Part shown: positions 8,667 to 18,331 of the stretch, piece by piece
How the letters are laid out: the number at the start of each line of letters is the position of its first letter
Position numbering within the stretch: position 1 is the stretch's first letter
Assembly: GCF_007859655.1 (NCBI RefSeq)
Contig: NZ_CP042304.1
Span: forward strand, 4,404,501 to 4,468,500
Origin: Devosia ginsengisoli
GTDB taxonomy: Bacteria > Pseudomonadota > Alphaproteobacteria > Rhizobiales > Devosiaceae
Direction: 5' to 3'
Length of the DNA: 64,000 nucleotides
The notes under the pieces: generated by a model
The model's database searches: none
The model's input: the letters and a program-made list of their open reading frames with translations, nothing else
What the model was told of the DNA's origin: nothing
Made by a program: the position numbers and the translations under genes

Positions 8667-10358
8667 ATGCAACACACCCGACACTCCTTCTCCCTGAAAG
8701 GCCTGACCTTGTCGCCCGCTCCGTTGCCCCCGCTCGATCCCGCGTTCTTCGACGCCGCCCAGACTGCCCGCGCCTGGCCGTTTGAGGAAGCAAGGAAACT
8801 GGTCAAGCGCCTGGAGAAATCGGGCAAGGGCGAAGCTGTGTTCGAAACCGGCTATGGCCCCTCGGGTCTGCCCCATATCGGCACTTTCGGCGAAGTCGCG
8901 CGTACCACCATGGTGCGCACGGCCTTTCGCCTGCTGACCCGCGACCAGATTCCGACAAGGCTCATCTGCTTTTCCGATGACCTCGACGGCATGCGCAAGA
9001 TTCCCGACAACGTGCCCTCCAAGGAGGCCATGGAGCCGCATCTGCAAAAGCCGCTGACCTCGGTGCCTGATCCGTGGACCAACGAGTTCGACAGCTTCGG
9101 CGCGCATAACAATGCCATGCTGCGCCGCTTCCTCGACACGTTCGGCTTCAACTACGAATTCGCCAGCGCCACCGACTATTACAGGTCGGGCAAGTTCGAC
9201 GCCGTGCTGCTGCGTGCCGCCGAGCGCTACGACGATATCATGAAAGTGATGCTGCCCACGCTCGGCGCCGAACGCCAGGCCACCTACAGCCCCTTCCTGC
9301 CGATCTCGCCGATATCAGGCCGCGTGCTCTATGTGCCGATGAAGGAAGTCGATGCCAAAAACGGCACGGTGACCTTTGCCGACGAAGACGGCAGCGACAC
9401 CACTCTGCCGGTCACCGGCGGGCATGTGAAGATGCAGTGGAAGCCCGATTTCGGCATGCGCTGGGCTGCGCTCGACGTCGATTTCGAGATGTTCGGCAAG
9501 GACCACCAGACCAACGCCCATGTCTATGACAAGATCTGCGAAATCCTCGGCGGCAAGGCGCCCGAGCACTATGTGTTCGAGCTGTTCCTCGATGCCGAGG
9601 GCCAGAAGATTTCCAAGTCCAAGGGCAATGGGCTGACCATCGACGAATGGCTGACCTATGCGGGCAATGAGAGCCTGGGGCTCTACATGTTCCAGAAGCC
9701 GCGCACGGCCAAGCGCCTGCATTTCGACGTCATCCCGCGGGCGGTCGACGAATATTTCGCGCATGTCGCGGCCTACCAGAAGCAGGACACTGCCGCGCGC
9801 CTGGAGAATCCGGCATTCCATGTCCACTATGGCAAGGTGCCGGAAGTCGACATGCCGGTTACCTTTGCGCTGTTGTTGAACCTTGCGACGGCTTCCAATC
9901 CGGAAACGCCTGATGTGATGTGGGGCTATATCTCCGCCTATGCGCCCGGCGTGTCGCCGCAGACGCATCCGCATCTGGATGCGCTTGTCGGCTACGCCAT
10001 TCGCTATTTCCGCGACTTCGTGCAGAAGACCTATCGCGCGCCCGATGAGGTGGAACGCGGCGCGCTCGAGGCGCTCTCGGAGGCCTTTGCTGCCCTGCCT
10101 GATGACGCCACCAACGAAACCATCCAGAATGCGGCGCTTGACGTGGCGCGGACTATCGAGCGGTATCAGGACCACACCAAAAAGAGCCCCACCGGCGGCC
10201 CGGGCGTCTCCGTCGAGTTCTTCCAGATGCTCTATTCTGTGCTGATCGGGCAGGAGCGCGGTCCGCGCTTCGGGTCTTTCGCCGCGCTTTATGGCATCGA
10301 CAATACGCGCAAGCTGATCGAGGATGCGCTGGCCGGGAAGTTCGTCAAGGCCGGCTGA
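8667..10358 (+). CDS. lysK: Lysyl-tRNA synthetase, class I
   Basis: Charges tRNA-Lys. The 563-residue protein has a class I Rossmann catalytic core with [10 protein letters not shown] (HIGH signature, His70) and KISKSKGNG (KMSKS signature, residues 314-318). Unlike the class II LysRS of most bacteria, this is the archaeal-type class I enzyme usual in alphaproteobacteria. The chosen ATG gives a 15-20-residue extension of doubtful value. TTG at 8709, preceded by GAAAGG, is a good alternative start. It diverges from the terB-like gene with about 100 bases between. Confidence 0.93.
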   Translation: MQHTRHSFSLKGLTLSPAPLPPLDPAFFDAAQTARAWPFEEARKLVKRLEKSGKGEAVFETGYGPSGLPHIGTFGEVARTTMVRTAFRLLTRDQIPTRLICFSDDLDGMRKIPDNVPSKEAMEPHLQKPLTSVPDPWTNEFDSFGAHNNAMLRRFLDTFGFNYEFASATDYYRSGKFDAVLLRAAERYDDIMKVMLPTLGAERQATYSPFLPISPISGRVLYVPMKEVDAKNGTVTFADEDGSDTTLPVTGGHVKMQWKPDFGMRWAALDVDFEMFGKDHQTNAHVYDKICEILGGKAPEHYVFELFLDAEGQKISKSKGNGLTIDEWLTYAGNESLGLYMFQKPRTAKRLHFDVIPRAVDEYFAHVAAYQKQDTAARLENPAFHVHYGKVPEVDMPVTFALLLNLATASNPETPDVMWGYISAYAPGVSPQTHPHLDALVGYAIRYFRDFVQKTYRAPDEVERGALEALSEAFAALPDDATNETIQNAALDVARTIERYQDHTKKSPTGGPGVSVEFFQMLYSVLIGQERGPRFGSFAALYGIDNTRKLIEDALAGKFVKAG

Positions 10359-10374
10359 AACTAAGGAGATTTCC

Positions 10375-11040
10375 TTGCGGTTTCTTGCTGTTTTCCTGCT
10401 TCTGGCATTGAGCATGCCTGCCTATGCCGCTGCCGATGACATCCCCGGATCCATCCAGGGCAAATGGGTGGGCGGGGACCAGGCCTGCGACACGGTGGGG
10501 GCGCCCATGGTGATCTCGGCCACCACGCTGGTCTATGCCGATGGCCGCATCGACGACGTGTTCTTCTCGCCTGAGAATGGTGCCGATGGCACCATTCACT
10601 TCCGTCAGGAAGGCGAAGTCTCCAACTACGAATATATCGCGGCCCGCGACCTGCTGGTCTACCACCCCGAAGGCTTCGGCATGGGGTCGGCACTTCCCAT
10701 GGTCCGTTGCGCCGAACCGGCTGGCGCGTTCGAGCGGCGCTGCGGCTGGCTGGCCAATCCGACGCCGGGCAATTGGTGGCTGGTCGACCGGGATCGCAGC
10801 TGGACCCTGTCGAGCCAGGGTGACGACAATCCCGTTGCCACCGCTGTCATGGATCGGGTGCCCGCTTTCGATGCGGACGAGTTCGTCTCGACGGGCAGCT
10901 ATTACGGCCATGGCTGCGCCTGCCTGACCGTCTCCACCGACCCCGATGAAGGCCGGGTGCTGGCTATCGGCACCAGCAAGCGCCTGCCGCTTTCCACCTG
11001 CGAAGCCGACAAATCCTTGCCTGCACCGGCCGACTGGTAG
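10375..11040 (+). CDS. Secreted protein of unknown function
   Basis: A 221-residue protein with a clear signal peptide, FLAVFLLLALSMPAYAAADD, cleaved near residue 20. I chose TTG at 10375 because AAGGAG sits at 10363-10368 with ideal spacing, and the signal peptide then begins immediately. The mature part has several cysteines (QACDTVG, RCAEPAG, RRCGWLA, HGCACLT, LSTCEAD), which suggests disulfide bonds in the periplasm. No family was recognised. It is 17 bases behind lysK and may share its transcript. Confidence 0.65.
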   Translation: MRFLAVFLLLALSMPAYAAADDIPGSIQGKWVGGDQACDTVGAPMVISATTLVYADGRIDDVFFSPENGADGTIHFRQEGEVSNYEYIAARDLLVYHPEGFGMGSALPMVRCAEPAGAFERRCGWLANPTPGNWWLVDRDRSWTLSSQGDDNPVATAVMDRVPAFDADEFVSTGSYYGHGCACLTVSTDPDEGRVLAIGTSKRLPLSTCEADKSLPAPADW

Positions 11041-11046
11041 CGCCCG

Positions 11047-11493
11047 TCAGCCCAGCACCTTGCGGAAAAACACGACGCGCCGGGTTTCCACAAAGCCGAG
11101 CGCGTTATGCATGGCGTGGCTGACGCTGTTGTCGATGGCGGCGTCGGAGGCGAGCTCACGGTAGCCCTGTTGTCGCGCCCACGCTTCAACGGCTGCCACC
11201 AGCCGCCGCGCCAGCCCCGTGCGGCGGTGGCCGGGATCGACATAGATGCCTTCGAGAAAAGCCACTGGGGTAGTATCGCAGCCGTTGACATAGTCATGGC
11301 GGACGCTGGCCTCGGCAAACCCCACCGCCCGGCCATGGTCGTCGCGGGCGATCAGCGCGAGCCCTTTGCCTGAAGCCAGCGCCGCAACAACTTCGGCGCG
11401 ATACTCGGCAATGTTGCCATGGGGCCAGAGGGCGTGGCGCAGGGCGGTCAGGTCATCGACATCGGGCGTGCTGACGACGGCGATGCTTGTCAT
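11047..11493 (-). CDS. Aminoglycoside 6'-N-acetyltransferase-like GNAT enzyme, AAC(6')-I type
   Basis: A 148-residue GNAT protein whose motifs match chromosomal AAC(6')-I enzymes, as remembered from Salmonella and Acinetobacter: LRHALWPHG near the start, ASVRHDYVNGCDTTPVAFLE, YVDPGHRRTGLARRL for acetyl-CoA binding, ELASDAAIDN, and HALGF-like HNALGFVETRRVVFFRK at the end. ATG at 11493 overlaps the stop of the upstream S24-family regulator (ATGA), so I prefer it to the 11523 start. Acetylation of aminoglycosides is predicted by family, and the natural substrate may differ. No transposon or integron features are adjacent, so it looks resident. Confidence 0.8.
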   Translation of the reverse strand: MTSIAVVSTPDVDDLTALRHALWPHGNIAEYRAEVVAALASGKGLALIARDDHGRAVGFAEASVRHDYVNGCDTTPVAFLEGIYVDPGHRRTGLARRLVAAVEAWARQQGYRELASDAAIDNSVSHAMHNALGFVETRRVVFFRKVLG

Positions 11494-12131
11494 TGGCTGG
11501 CCCAGATGATGCGGGCGATCCATTCAATATCGCTGAGCTCGAACAGCCGCGGCTCATAGGCCGGGTTGATGGAGTGAAGCTCGATCTGCTTGCCGGTCTG
11601 GCGATGCAGGATCTTGGCCATCACCTCGCCATCGCGCGTCTTGACCACGACGCGATCGCCCCGTCGCACCTGCTCGGTGGGCGAGACGACGATGCGGTCG
11701 CCTTCGCGATAGAGCGGCTCCATGGAATCGCCCTGCACTTCGAGTGCATAGATGCCGCCTTCGCCGGGCGAGGGCAGGGCGATTTCGTCCCAGCCCTGGC
11801 CGGCCGGAAAACCCGCGCTATCGAAGAATCCGCCCGAGCCGGCTTGCGCCAGACCGAGCAGCGGCACGGTGCGGTTGGGCAGGTTGTCGTTGAGCTGCAG
11901 GAAGGCGCCCGTACCGGTGAGGAAGGAATCGAAGCTCTCCCCCGTGGCTTCCAGGATTTTGGAAATGCTCTCGGTCGAGGGCCAGCGCTCCCGCCCGTCC
12001 TTGCTGACGCGCTTGGAGACGTTGAAGGCAGTGGCGTCGAGCCCGGCGAGTTTCGCCAGCGCCGAGACCGAATGGCCATGGCGGCGCGCGAGGGCGTCGA
12101 TCCCGTCCCAGATAGCTCTGTGTGACAGCAT
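11490..12131 (-). CDS. XRE/S24 LexA-like repressor, predicted self-cleaving
   Basis: A 213-residue regulator with an N-terminal helix-turn-helix (HGHSVSALAKLAGLDATAFNVSKR) and a C-terminal S24 peptidase domain. The nucleophile is Ser136 in VQGDSMEPLYREGD and the general base Lys173 in GEVMAKIL. An Ala-Gly pair at residues 97-98 (AQAGSGG) is a possible autocleavage site. It is translationally coupled to the AAC(6')-like gene. The fold is that of phage CI/LexA repressors, but no phage genes surround it, so it is probably a resident stress-responsive regulator. Confidence 0.85.
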   Translation of the reverse strand: MLSHRAIWDGIDALARRHGHSVSALAKLAGLDATAFNVSKRVSKDGRERWPSTESISKILEATGESFDSFLTGTGAFLQLNDNLPNRTVPLLGLAQAGSGGFFDSAGFPAGQGWDEIALPSPGEGGIYALEVQGDSMEPLYREGDRIVVSPTEQVRRGDRVVVKTRDGEVMAKILHRQTGKQIELHSINPAYEPRLFELSDIEWIARIIWASQ

Positions 12132-12143
12132 GGCAATAACCTG

Positions 12144-12162
12144 ATAAGGAAATATATCTTAT
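12144..12162. promoter_or_regulatory. Inverted repeat upstream of the S24 repressor, candidate operator
   Basis: ATAAG at 12144-12148 and CTTAT at 12158-12162 form an inverted repeat around an AT-rich centre, 13 bases upstream of the repressor start codon (12131, minus strand). A 19-base dyad next to the gene of a dimeric S24 repressor is a natural place for autoregulation. Binding is not shown. Confidence 0.45.
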
Positions 12163-12261
12163 TGATGGAATTAAGTCCTATCTTTTTAACGTCCCAACTT
12201 TGTCTTGTAAAGGGCCGCCCTCCGCTTGCGGCCTCCTGCGTGCGCCATTAGGTTCGCGGCC

Positions 12262-12618
12262 ATGAGCACCCCTGAATTCGTCTACAAGATCGCCACCGAA
12301 GCGGCCTTCGCGCCTGCACGCAATGGCGCCGGCTTTGCCGGCATGCCCATCGACGCCACGGATGGCTACATGCACTTTTCCACGGCCGACCAACTGGCCG
12401 AAACGCTGCGCCTGCATTTCGCCGGGCAAAGCGGATTGGTGCTGCTGGCGGTGCGCAGCGCTGATCTCGGCGCCGATCTGGTCTGGGAGCCCTCGCGCGG
12501 CGGCGCGCTCTTCCCTCATCTCTATGGCGGCCCGCTCAAGATAGCGGCCATTGCCTGGGAGGCGCCGCTAAGGGTGACCGCCGATGGTGTCTGCACCCTG
12601 CCCGAGGCGGTGCGATGA
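12262..12618 (+). CDS. DUF952 family protein
   Basis: A 118-residue protein matching DUF952: FVYKIATEAAFAPARNGAGF, then DATDGYMHFSTADQLAETL, and VWEPSRGGALFPHLYGGPL. The family resembles small ADP-ribosyl-transferase-like folds, but no enzymatic function is established. ATG at 12262 is the first with the family N terminus. The stop overlaps the pyrD start (ATGA), so the two are co-translated. This DUF952-pyrD pairing is familiar to me from alphaproteobacteria. Confidence 0.8.
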   Translation: MSTPEFVYKIATEAAFAPARNGAGFAGMPIDATDGYMHFSTADQLAETLRLHFAGQSGLVLLAVRSADLGADLVWEPSRGGALFPHLYGGPLKIAAIAWEAPLRVTADGVCTLPEAVR

Positions 12619-13731
12619 TCCTCTCCGCACTCTCCCCCCTGCTGCGCATTCCGGCCCTGTCGGGCCTCACCCAGCAAACCCTGCTGAAGATGGATCCCGA
12701 GACGGCCCATGGCGCGACGATCACCGCCCTGCGCCTCGGCCTGGCGCCCGAGCAGAGCCACCCTGATGGCGCCGAATTGCACACCAGCCTGTGCGGGCTC
12801 GAACTCACCAATCCCTTCGGCATGGCCGCCGGCTTCGACAAGAATGCCGAAGTGCCTCGTCCTCTGGCACTGCTGGGTTTCGGCATGGTCGAGATCGGCA
12901 CCGTCACCCCCGCGCCCGCAGGCGGGCAATCCCAAGCCGCGTCTGTTCCGCGTCGGCACGGCAGAGGGCGTGATCAACCGCATGGGCTTCAACAATGAAG
13001 GCCACGATGCGGTCTTTGCGCGGCTCAAGGGCCAGCGCATCCCGGCGGCGCTGGGTGTCAATATCGGCGCCAACAGGGACAGCCAGGATTTCGTGGCTGA
13101 CTATGTGCTGGGGGTGAAGCGCTTCGCCGACCTGGCCGACTATCTCACCGTCAACGTCTCCTCGCCCAATACGCCCGGCCTGCGCAACCTGCAGGCCGAC
13201 GAGGCCCTGCGCCGCCTGCTCGGTGAAGTGCTGGCCGCCCGCGCCAAGGCGAAAACCCGCGTGCCGGTCTTCCTCAAGATCGCCCCCGATCTCGACGAGG
13301 CAGCGCTCGACGCCATTGCCTCGGTCGTGCTGGCCACCGATCTCGATGGGTTGATCGTCTCCAACACCACCATCACCCGCGATGCGGTTGCGGGCCTCGA
13401 AAATGCCGATGAAACCGGCGGCCTTTCCGGCAAGCCGCTGTTCGATCTCTCGACCCAGCGCCTCGCCCAGATACGCCAGCGCGTCGGCACGCTGCCCCTT
13501 ATCGGCGTCGGCGGCATCCATTCACCACAATCGGCCCTGGCCAAGATCGAGGCCGGCGCCAATGCCATCCAGCTCTATTCGGCCATGGTCTTCGGCGGCC
13601 TCGACCTGCTCGACCGCCTCAAGCGCGGGATGGTGGCCGCGGTGCGGGCAGAGGGCAAGACCAATATCGGGGAATTGGTGGGGACGAAGACGGATGACTG
13701 GGCTAGGGGCCGGGCGACGCTGGCTGGGTGA
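12615..13731 (+). pseudogene. pyrD: Dihydroorotate dehydrogenase (quinone), interrupted by a +1 frameshift
   Basis: Class 2 PyrD oxidises dihydroorotate to orotate in UMP synthesis at the membrane. Residues 1-97 are read from 12615 (GLELTNPFGMAAGFDKNAEV, EIGTVT). The rest continues in the +1 frame from about 12910 (PKPRLFRVG, GFNNEGHDAV, LTVNVSSPNTPGLR, GVGGIHSPQSALAKIEAGA). Removing one C from the five-C run at 12907-12911 restores TPRPQAGNPKPRL and a 371-residue protein of normal length. All motifs downstream are intact, so this is either a consensus error or a very recent mutation. Confidence 0.9.
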
Positions 13732-13739
13732 GCCGGTGC

Positions 13740-13918
13740 CACGCCCTCGTGGTTCGAGGGTCGCTGCGCTCCCGCCTCACCATGAGGGCTGTTGATACGC
13801 CGAGTCTCCCAGTAGCCCTCATGGTGAGGTGCGAGCCCTTTGCGAGCCTCGAACCACGAGGGCGTGGCGCGACAGCTCCACTCGCTCAACCTCGTGGTTC
13901 GACAAGCTTACAATGAGG
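13740..13918. repeat. Dispersed palindromic repeat, CTCGTGGTTCGA / CTCACCATGAG family
   Basis: 13740-13790 and 13813-13867 form a long inverted repeat: CACGCCCTCGTGGTTCGA...CACCATGAGGGCT, and its complement. A third, partial unit follows at 13891-13918. Related units occur at 26293-26375, 44004-44070 and 48919-49011. The element fills the space between the convergent pyrD and response-regulator genes and could fold into a strong hairpin. No gene is seen here. Confidence 0.85.
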
Positions 13919-13934
13919 TTTCCGGGAGTCCAGG

Positions 13935-14605
13935 CTAGGCCTTCTCGCCCCCGATCGAGAACAGCGCCTCGAACTGGCCGTCCTCGATGCGGGCCGCCGC
14001 GATCACCGCCTGGGTGCGGCTGTCTACGTCCAGCTTCTGCAGGATCGCCGAGACATGCGCCTTGACGGTGGCTTCCGAGATGGAGAGCTCATAAGCGATC
14101 TGCTTGTTCATCAGCCCGTCGCTGAGCATCATCAGCACACGCACCTGCTGCGGCGTCAGGGTCGAGAGTCGGCGCATCAGCGCGGTGTGATCGTCGTCGC
14201 CGCCCAGCGAGGTGCCTTCCGGCACGAAGACTTCGCCCGACAGCACCGTCTCGATGGCGCGGCGGATTTCGGTCGGCCCCACGGACTTGTGAAGATAGCC
14301 CGCGGCGCCCAGTTCGAACGCGCGGCGCACCACGGTGCCATCCTCGACGGCCGAGATGATCATGACAGGAATATCGGGATATTGTGCCCGCAGCAGCAGC
14401 AGCCCGGAAAAGCCGCGCACGCCGGGCATGTTGAGATCGAGCAGCACGAGGTCGCAGTCGCGGTCGGCATCGAGCGCGGCGCTGAGCCCGTTGAGATCGC
14501 CGGCTTCCTCGACGCTGACCGTGGCGTCGCCCCCGACAGGGTCTGCCGCAGCGCCGCCCGGAACAGCGGATGATCGTCGACGATGATGATGCGGCGGCGG
14601 GTCAT
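13935..14605 (-). pseudogene. NarL/LuxR-type response regulator, interrupted by a one-base frameshift
   Basis: The start, MTRRRIIIVDDHPLFRAALRQ, is read from 14605. The continuation, LVLLDLNMPGVRGFSGLLLL with its phospho-acceptor Asp and the LuxR helix-turn-helix LTPQQVRVLMMLSDGLMNKQIAYEL, lies in another frame down to 13935. Adding one C to the five-C run at 14530-14534 (G on the coding strand) rejoins the frames into a 223-residue protein of normal size with complete receiver and DNA-binding domains. No sensor kinase is adjacent. It diverges from the PodJ-like gene. Confidence 0.85.
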
Positions 14606-14806
14606 GACGGCAGACAGCTCCTCAACGGCATACGCAAAAGTTCCGAATCGCCAGCTTCGTATCACTACGAAATCAGGTCTTTCAGCCTATGGCTCTTGCA
14701 TATTGCGGCAATACTTAACGGGTTCTTTACCATGTTTTCCCAAGAGTGACCGTCATACCTTCGTGTTGAATCGCGAGGGGACCGCCTTTCATGACAGGGA
14801 CTGACC

Positions 14807-17800
14807 ATGGCCCGCGCCTACCAATTTCCGGATATGCCCGAGCCCGCAACGGAACCGCAGCCCGGCGAATGGCAGGCTCTGCGTGGCGAACTGGTTGCCC
14901 TGCTCGATCAGGTCGAAGGCCATTACGTCGATGACGACAGGGCCGAGCCGGCTCTGTCCGGCCTGACCCGCCGCGTGCGCAATCTGCGCGATCAGGTCGT
15001 CCGGCCCGAACCGGCCATGCGCCGCCGCGAGGCCTTGCGCACCGTCAAGCGCGCCGTCGACCGCTTCACCGAGCGCGACGATATGGGCGCGATCGGCCAT
15101 GATCATGACGAGCTGAGCAGCGCCATTGCCGAAATCCGTGGCCGCCAGATGTCGGCGCCCGCCGCCGCTTTGGGTCGCCGCGCCGCCGATATGCCCGAAT
15201 TCCGCGAGCTGAGCGCGCTGGTCGGTGGGCTCTCCGGGCGTCTCGAACGCCTCGAAGGCGATCTCAAGTCGCAGCGCGGCAGTGGCAGCGTGCACGAGGT
15301 CGCCGCCCAGGTCGAGCAGTTGACCCATGTGGTGGAATTGCTGGCTGGCGCCGTCGGCGAAACCGGCCAGGTCAAGCGCCTCGAATCCCAGATCGGTGCA
15401 CTGGCCGCGCTGATCGAAGGCGGGTCGCGTGTGGACCTCTCGGCCATCAACAAGCGGCTCGATGACGTTTCGGCCACGGTCAGCACGCTGGCCGAATTGC
15501 AGGCCCGGCAGATGGAACACGATCTGGCGCGCGAGGCCGGCGAGCCCGAAGGCGGCTCGGCATTGGCCCCGGCCATGCAGTCCATCGAGAAAAGCGTCCG
15601 CAACGTCTATGATCGCATCGACGCCATCGAAAAGAATGTTGCCCTGTCCTCGGGCGATTTCGAGCGGCTGACCAGCGAAATGGCCGCCTTTACCCAGGCG
15701 ATGAAAGAGGGCGAAGCCGCGCCCGGCACGCTGGTCGCCAAGGTCGATGCCCTCGCCTCCCGCATCGGCAATTTCGACACTGCCAATGGTGACGTCGCCG
15801 GCCTCAAGCAGGATATCGCCTCGCTGCGCGATGCCGTCATGGCCGGCATGGAGCCGCGCTTCCTGCGCATCGAAAGCCAGATCGAGGCTCTGGCCGACCG
15901 CATGGCGCCGGCCGATACCGCCCAGGTCGAAAGCCAGCTCAAGCTGCTGATGACCCGCATGGACGAGACCGGCAGCCAGCTCAACGACCTCGCCAAGCTC
16001 TATTCCAGCCAGGCTGATGCTACCGATATCGAGGCCATGGCCACCCTGGTGGCCGAGCGCACCAGCGATGCCGTGACCCGCAAGGCACCGGCCCCGGTCG
16101 CCATGTTCGGCCCCGACAGCCTCAAGAGCATCGAGGACCGGCTGACCGGCCTGATCAAATCGGCCGGCAAGACGCCGGATTACGAGACGCTTGCCACCCT
16201 GGTGGCCGAACGCGCTTCCGAGGCAGTGGCCAAGTCTACCCCCGCCGCCGCTGGCGGCATGAGCGAAGAGGGCATGGCGGCGCTGGAACAGCGCATGGCC
16301 GCGCTGTTCAATACCGCCGGCAAGGATACCGCCGAACGCCTGGCGCGGCTCGAAGCCGCCCTGACGGCGCGCAAGGAGCAGGCCGCTTCCGCGCCTGCGG
16401 CCAAGCTGGCCGAACCCGTTCGCACCGACGGCGACCAGGCCCGTCTCGACACGATGCTGACGGCATTGGCCGGTCCGAAATCCGCCGCGAGAAGCGATGC
16501 CATGCCCGCCAATCCGGGCGATGAGGCGCCGCTGGTTGATCCCGGCTTCAAGCATGCCGGCCCTGTCCGCGCTGCGCTCGATGCCCAGACCGCCATCGCC
16601 CGCAAGGCGGTATCGGCACCGGCGGATGCGCCGGTCGGCAATCGCCCCGCCTTCGATCCGAGCAGCGTCGAGCGGCCGCCGCGTCCGCAATCGAGCTTTG
16701 CCACTACTGGTGCCGATCCGTTCGCGGCACCGCCCGTGAATGCGGCGCCGCAGGTCGAAACGTCGGTCAGCCAGAGCAGCACCAGCACGTTCGTCGCCGC
16801 GGCCCGCCGGGCCCAGCGCGCGCGGCAGGAAGCGGTCACGCCTGCCGTCTCCAGCAATTCGTTGATCAGCCGCGCTCTGGCCCGGGTAAAGCCCGGTTCC
16901 GCCGCTGCGGCGCCTGCGGGTGACGAGGCCGTTCCGCCTGCGCCCAAGGCCGAAAAACCCGCCAAGCCCGTCAAGCCGGCAAAGCAGAAGAAGGCCAAGG
17001 CCGACGAGCTTCCGCCCGTGGCGCCGACACTGGGCGCCGATAGCGATGCGCTGGCCGAACCGCGGCAGAGCTTCCTGACCCGGCACCGCCGCCCATTGCT
17101 GCTGGCGGCGACGCTGGTGGCCGTATCCATGCTGGCGCTCAACCTGGTCATGCAGCGCACGGCGCCGACCCCCGCGCCCGCGGCCCCGCCCGTCGCCGAG
17201 ACCGAGCAGCCTTCGGCTGAGCCGGCGGCGACCGACGATGTGTCCCTGGTCCGGCCCGAGCCGCGCGCCATCGACATGATCGACAGCAACGCCACCGCTT
17301 CGATCAATCCCGGCCAGCCGATGAGCTTCACCAGGCCCGTCGTCGCCACGCCGATGCCCCCTTCGCTCATGGCGCTGACCAGCGGCGGGATAGAGGCCGC
17401 GCCGGCCGATATTCCAACCGATATTGTCCCTGATGTCACCGGCAGCATCGACCGCGATGCGGCTGCCGTCGAGACATTCGAGCTGCCGCCCGAGGGCGTT
17501 GGCCCGCTCGAACTGCGCCAGGCTGCCGCTGATGGTGACGCCCGCGCCCAGTTCGAAATCGGCGCCATCTATACCGAAGGCCGCGCCGTCACCCAGAATT
17601 ATCCCGAGGCGGCCAAGTGGTACGAGCGCTCCGCCGCGCAGGGCTTCGTGCCGGCGCAATACCGCATCGGCAATCTCTATGAAGCCGGGCAGGGTGTGGA
17701 CAAGGATTTCGAGGTCGCCAAGCTGTGGTACCAGCGCGGCGCCGAGGCTGGCAACCGCATGGCCATGCACAATCTGGCCGCGCTCTATGCCGGCGGGCAG

Positions 17801-18331
17801 TTGGGCGACCAGGAATTCGAATCGGCGGCCGAATGGTTCGCCCAGGCGGCCGCGCGCGGCATGACCGACAGCCAGTTCAACCTCGGCATGCTCTATGCCC
17901 GCGGGCTGGGCGTGGAGCAGGATTTCGAGCAGTCCTATAAATGGTTCTCGCTGGCCGCCCGCAATGGCGACGGCGATGCGGCCAAGGCCCGCGACGATAT
18001 CGCCAAGTCGCTGACCGCCGAAGCGGTGGACCGTGTCACGGGCGAACTGGCCCAGTGGCAGGCCGAACCGATCGACCTGGCGGCCAATTTCGCGCCTTTG
18101 GGCACCTGGTCCACCAGCTTCGATCCGGGCGAGACCATCACCACCAAGGATGTGATCTCCAAGGTGCAGATGGTGCTCGACAAGCTCGGCTTCGATGTCG
18201 GCACGCCCGATGGCCTGCCCGGCCCCAAGACAGCCGAGGCCATCAAGGCGTTCGAGCGGGGCACCGGGATGAGCGAAAGCGGCGCCGTCAATCCCCGCCT
18301 GCTCGCCGTGCTGGGCAGCCAGCCCGTCTGA
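14807..18331 (+). CDS. PodJ-like polar/cell-envelope protein: coiled coil, one TM, Sel1 repeats, peptidoglycan-binding domain
   Basis: An 1174-residue protein. Residues 1 to about 560 are Ala/Glu/Leu-rich and strongly predicted coiled coil (repeated QVEQL, RLESQI, ERLTSEM patterns). A Pro/Ala/Lys-rich linker follows, then one membrane span near 763-783 (PLLLAATLVAVSMLALNLV). The periplasmic part carries Sel1/TPR-like repeats near 903-1065 (AKWYERSAAQGFVPAQYRIG, KLWYQRGAEAGNRMAMHNLA) and a C-terminal PG_binding_1 domain (VQMVLDKLGFDVGTPDGLPGPKTAEAI). This order matches the polar organiser PodJ and its rhizobial homologues. ATG at 14807 follows AGGGA. A large antisense frame across it is a codon-bias shadow. 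Confidence 0.8.
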   Translation: MARAYQFPDMPEPATEPQPGEWQALRGELVALLDQVEGHYVDDDRAEPALSGLTRRVRNLRDQVVRPEPAMRRREALRTVKRAVDRFTERDDMGAIGHDHDELSSAIAEIRGRQMSAPAAALGRRAADMPEFRELSALVGGLSGRLERLEGDLKSQRGSGSVHEVAAQVEQLTHVVELLAGAVGETGQVKRLESQIGALAALIEGGSRVDLSAINKRLDDVSATVSTLAELQARQMEHDLAREAGEPEGGSALAPAMQSIEKSVRNVYDRIDAIEKNVALSSGDFERLTSEMAAFTQAMKEGEAAPGTLVAKVDALASRIGNFDTANGDVAGLKQDIASLRDAVMAGMEPRFLRIESQIEALADRMAPADTAQVESQLKLLMTRMDETGSQLNDLAKLYSSQADATDIEAMATLVAERTSDAVTRKAPAPVAMFGPDSLKSIEDRLTGLIKSAGKTPDYETLATLVAERASEAVAKSTPAAAGGMSEEGMAALEQRMAALFNTAGKDTAERLARLEAALTARKEQAASAPAAKLAEPVRTDGDQARLDTMLTALAGPKSAARSDAMPANPGDEAPLVDPGFKHAGPVRAALDAQTAIARKAVSAPADAPVGNRPAFDPSSVERPPRPQSSFATTGADPFAAPPVNAAPQVETSVSQSSTSTFVAAARRAQRARQEAVTPAVSSNSLISRALARVKPGSAAAAPAGDEAVPPAPKAEKPAKPVKPAKQKKAKADELPPVAPTLGADSDALAEPRQSFLTRHRRPLLLAATLVAVSMLALNLVMQRTAPTPAPAAPPVAETEQPSAEPAATDDVSLVRPEPRAIDMIDSNATASINPGQPMSFTRPVVATPMPPSLMALTSGGIEAAPADIPTDIVPDVTGSIDRDAAAVETFELPPEGVGPLELRQAAADGDARAQFEIGAIYTEGRAVTQNYPEAAKWYERSAAQGFVPAQYRIGNLYEAGQGVDKDFEVAKLWYQRGAEAGNRMAMHNLAALYAGGQLGDQEFESAAEWFAQAAARGMTDSQFNLGMLYARGLGVEQDFEQSYKWFSLAARNGDGDAAKARDDIAKSLTAEAVDRVTGELAQWQAEPIDLAANFAPLGTWSTSFDPGETITTKDVISKVQMVLDKLGFDVGTPDGLPGPKTAEAIKAFERGTGMSESGAVNPRLLAVLGSQPV

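Noticed and set aside
14715..14730. Possible CtrA site (TTAA-N7-TTTA/TTAA-N8-TTAC) before the PodJ-like gene
   Set aside because: It deviates from TTAA-N7-TTAA in the second half, and a single half-site match of this quality occurs by chance.
14789..17770. Very long antisense reading frame (993 codons) opposite the PodJ-like gene
   Set aside because: High-GC codon bias keeps the opposite frame open. The translated product is Gly/Arg/His-rich without domains, while the plus-strand protein has clear Sel1 and peptidoglycan-binding repeats.
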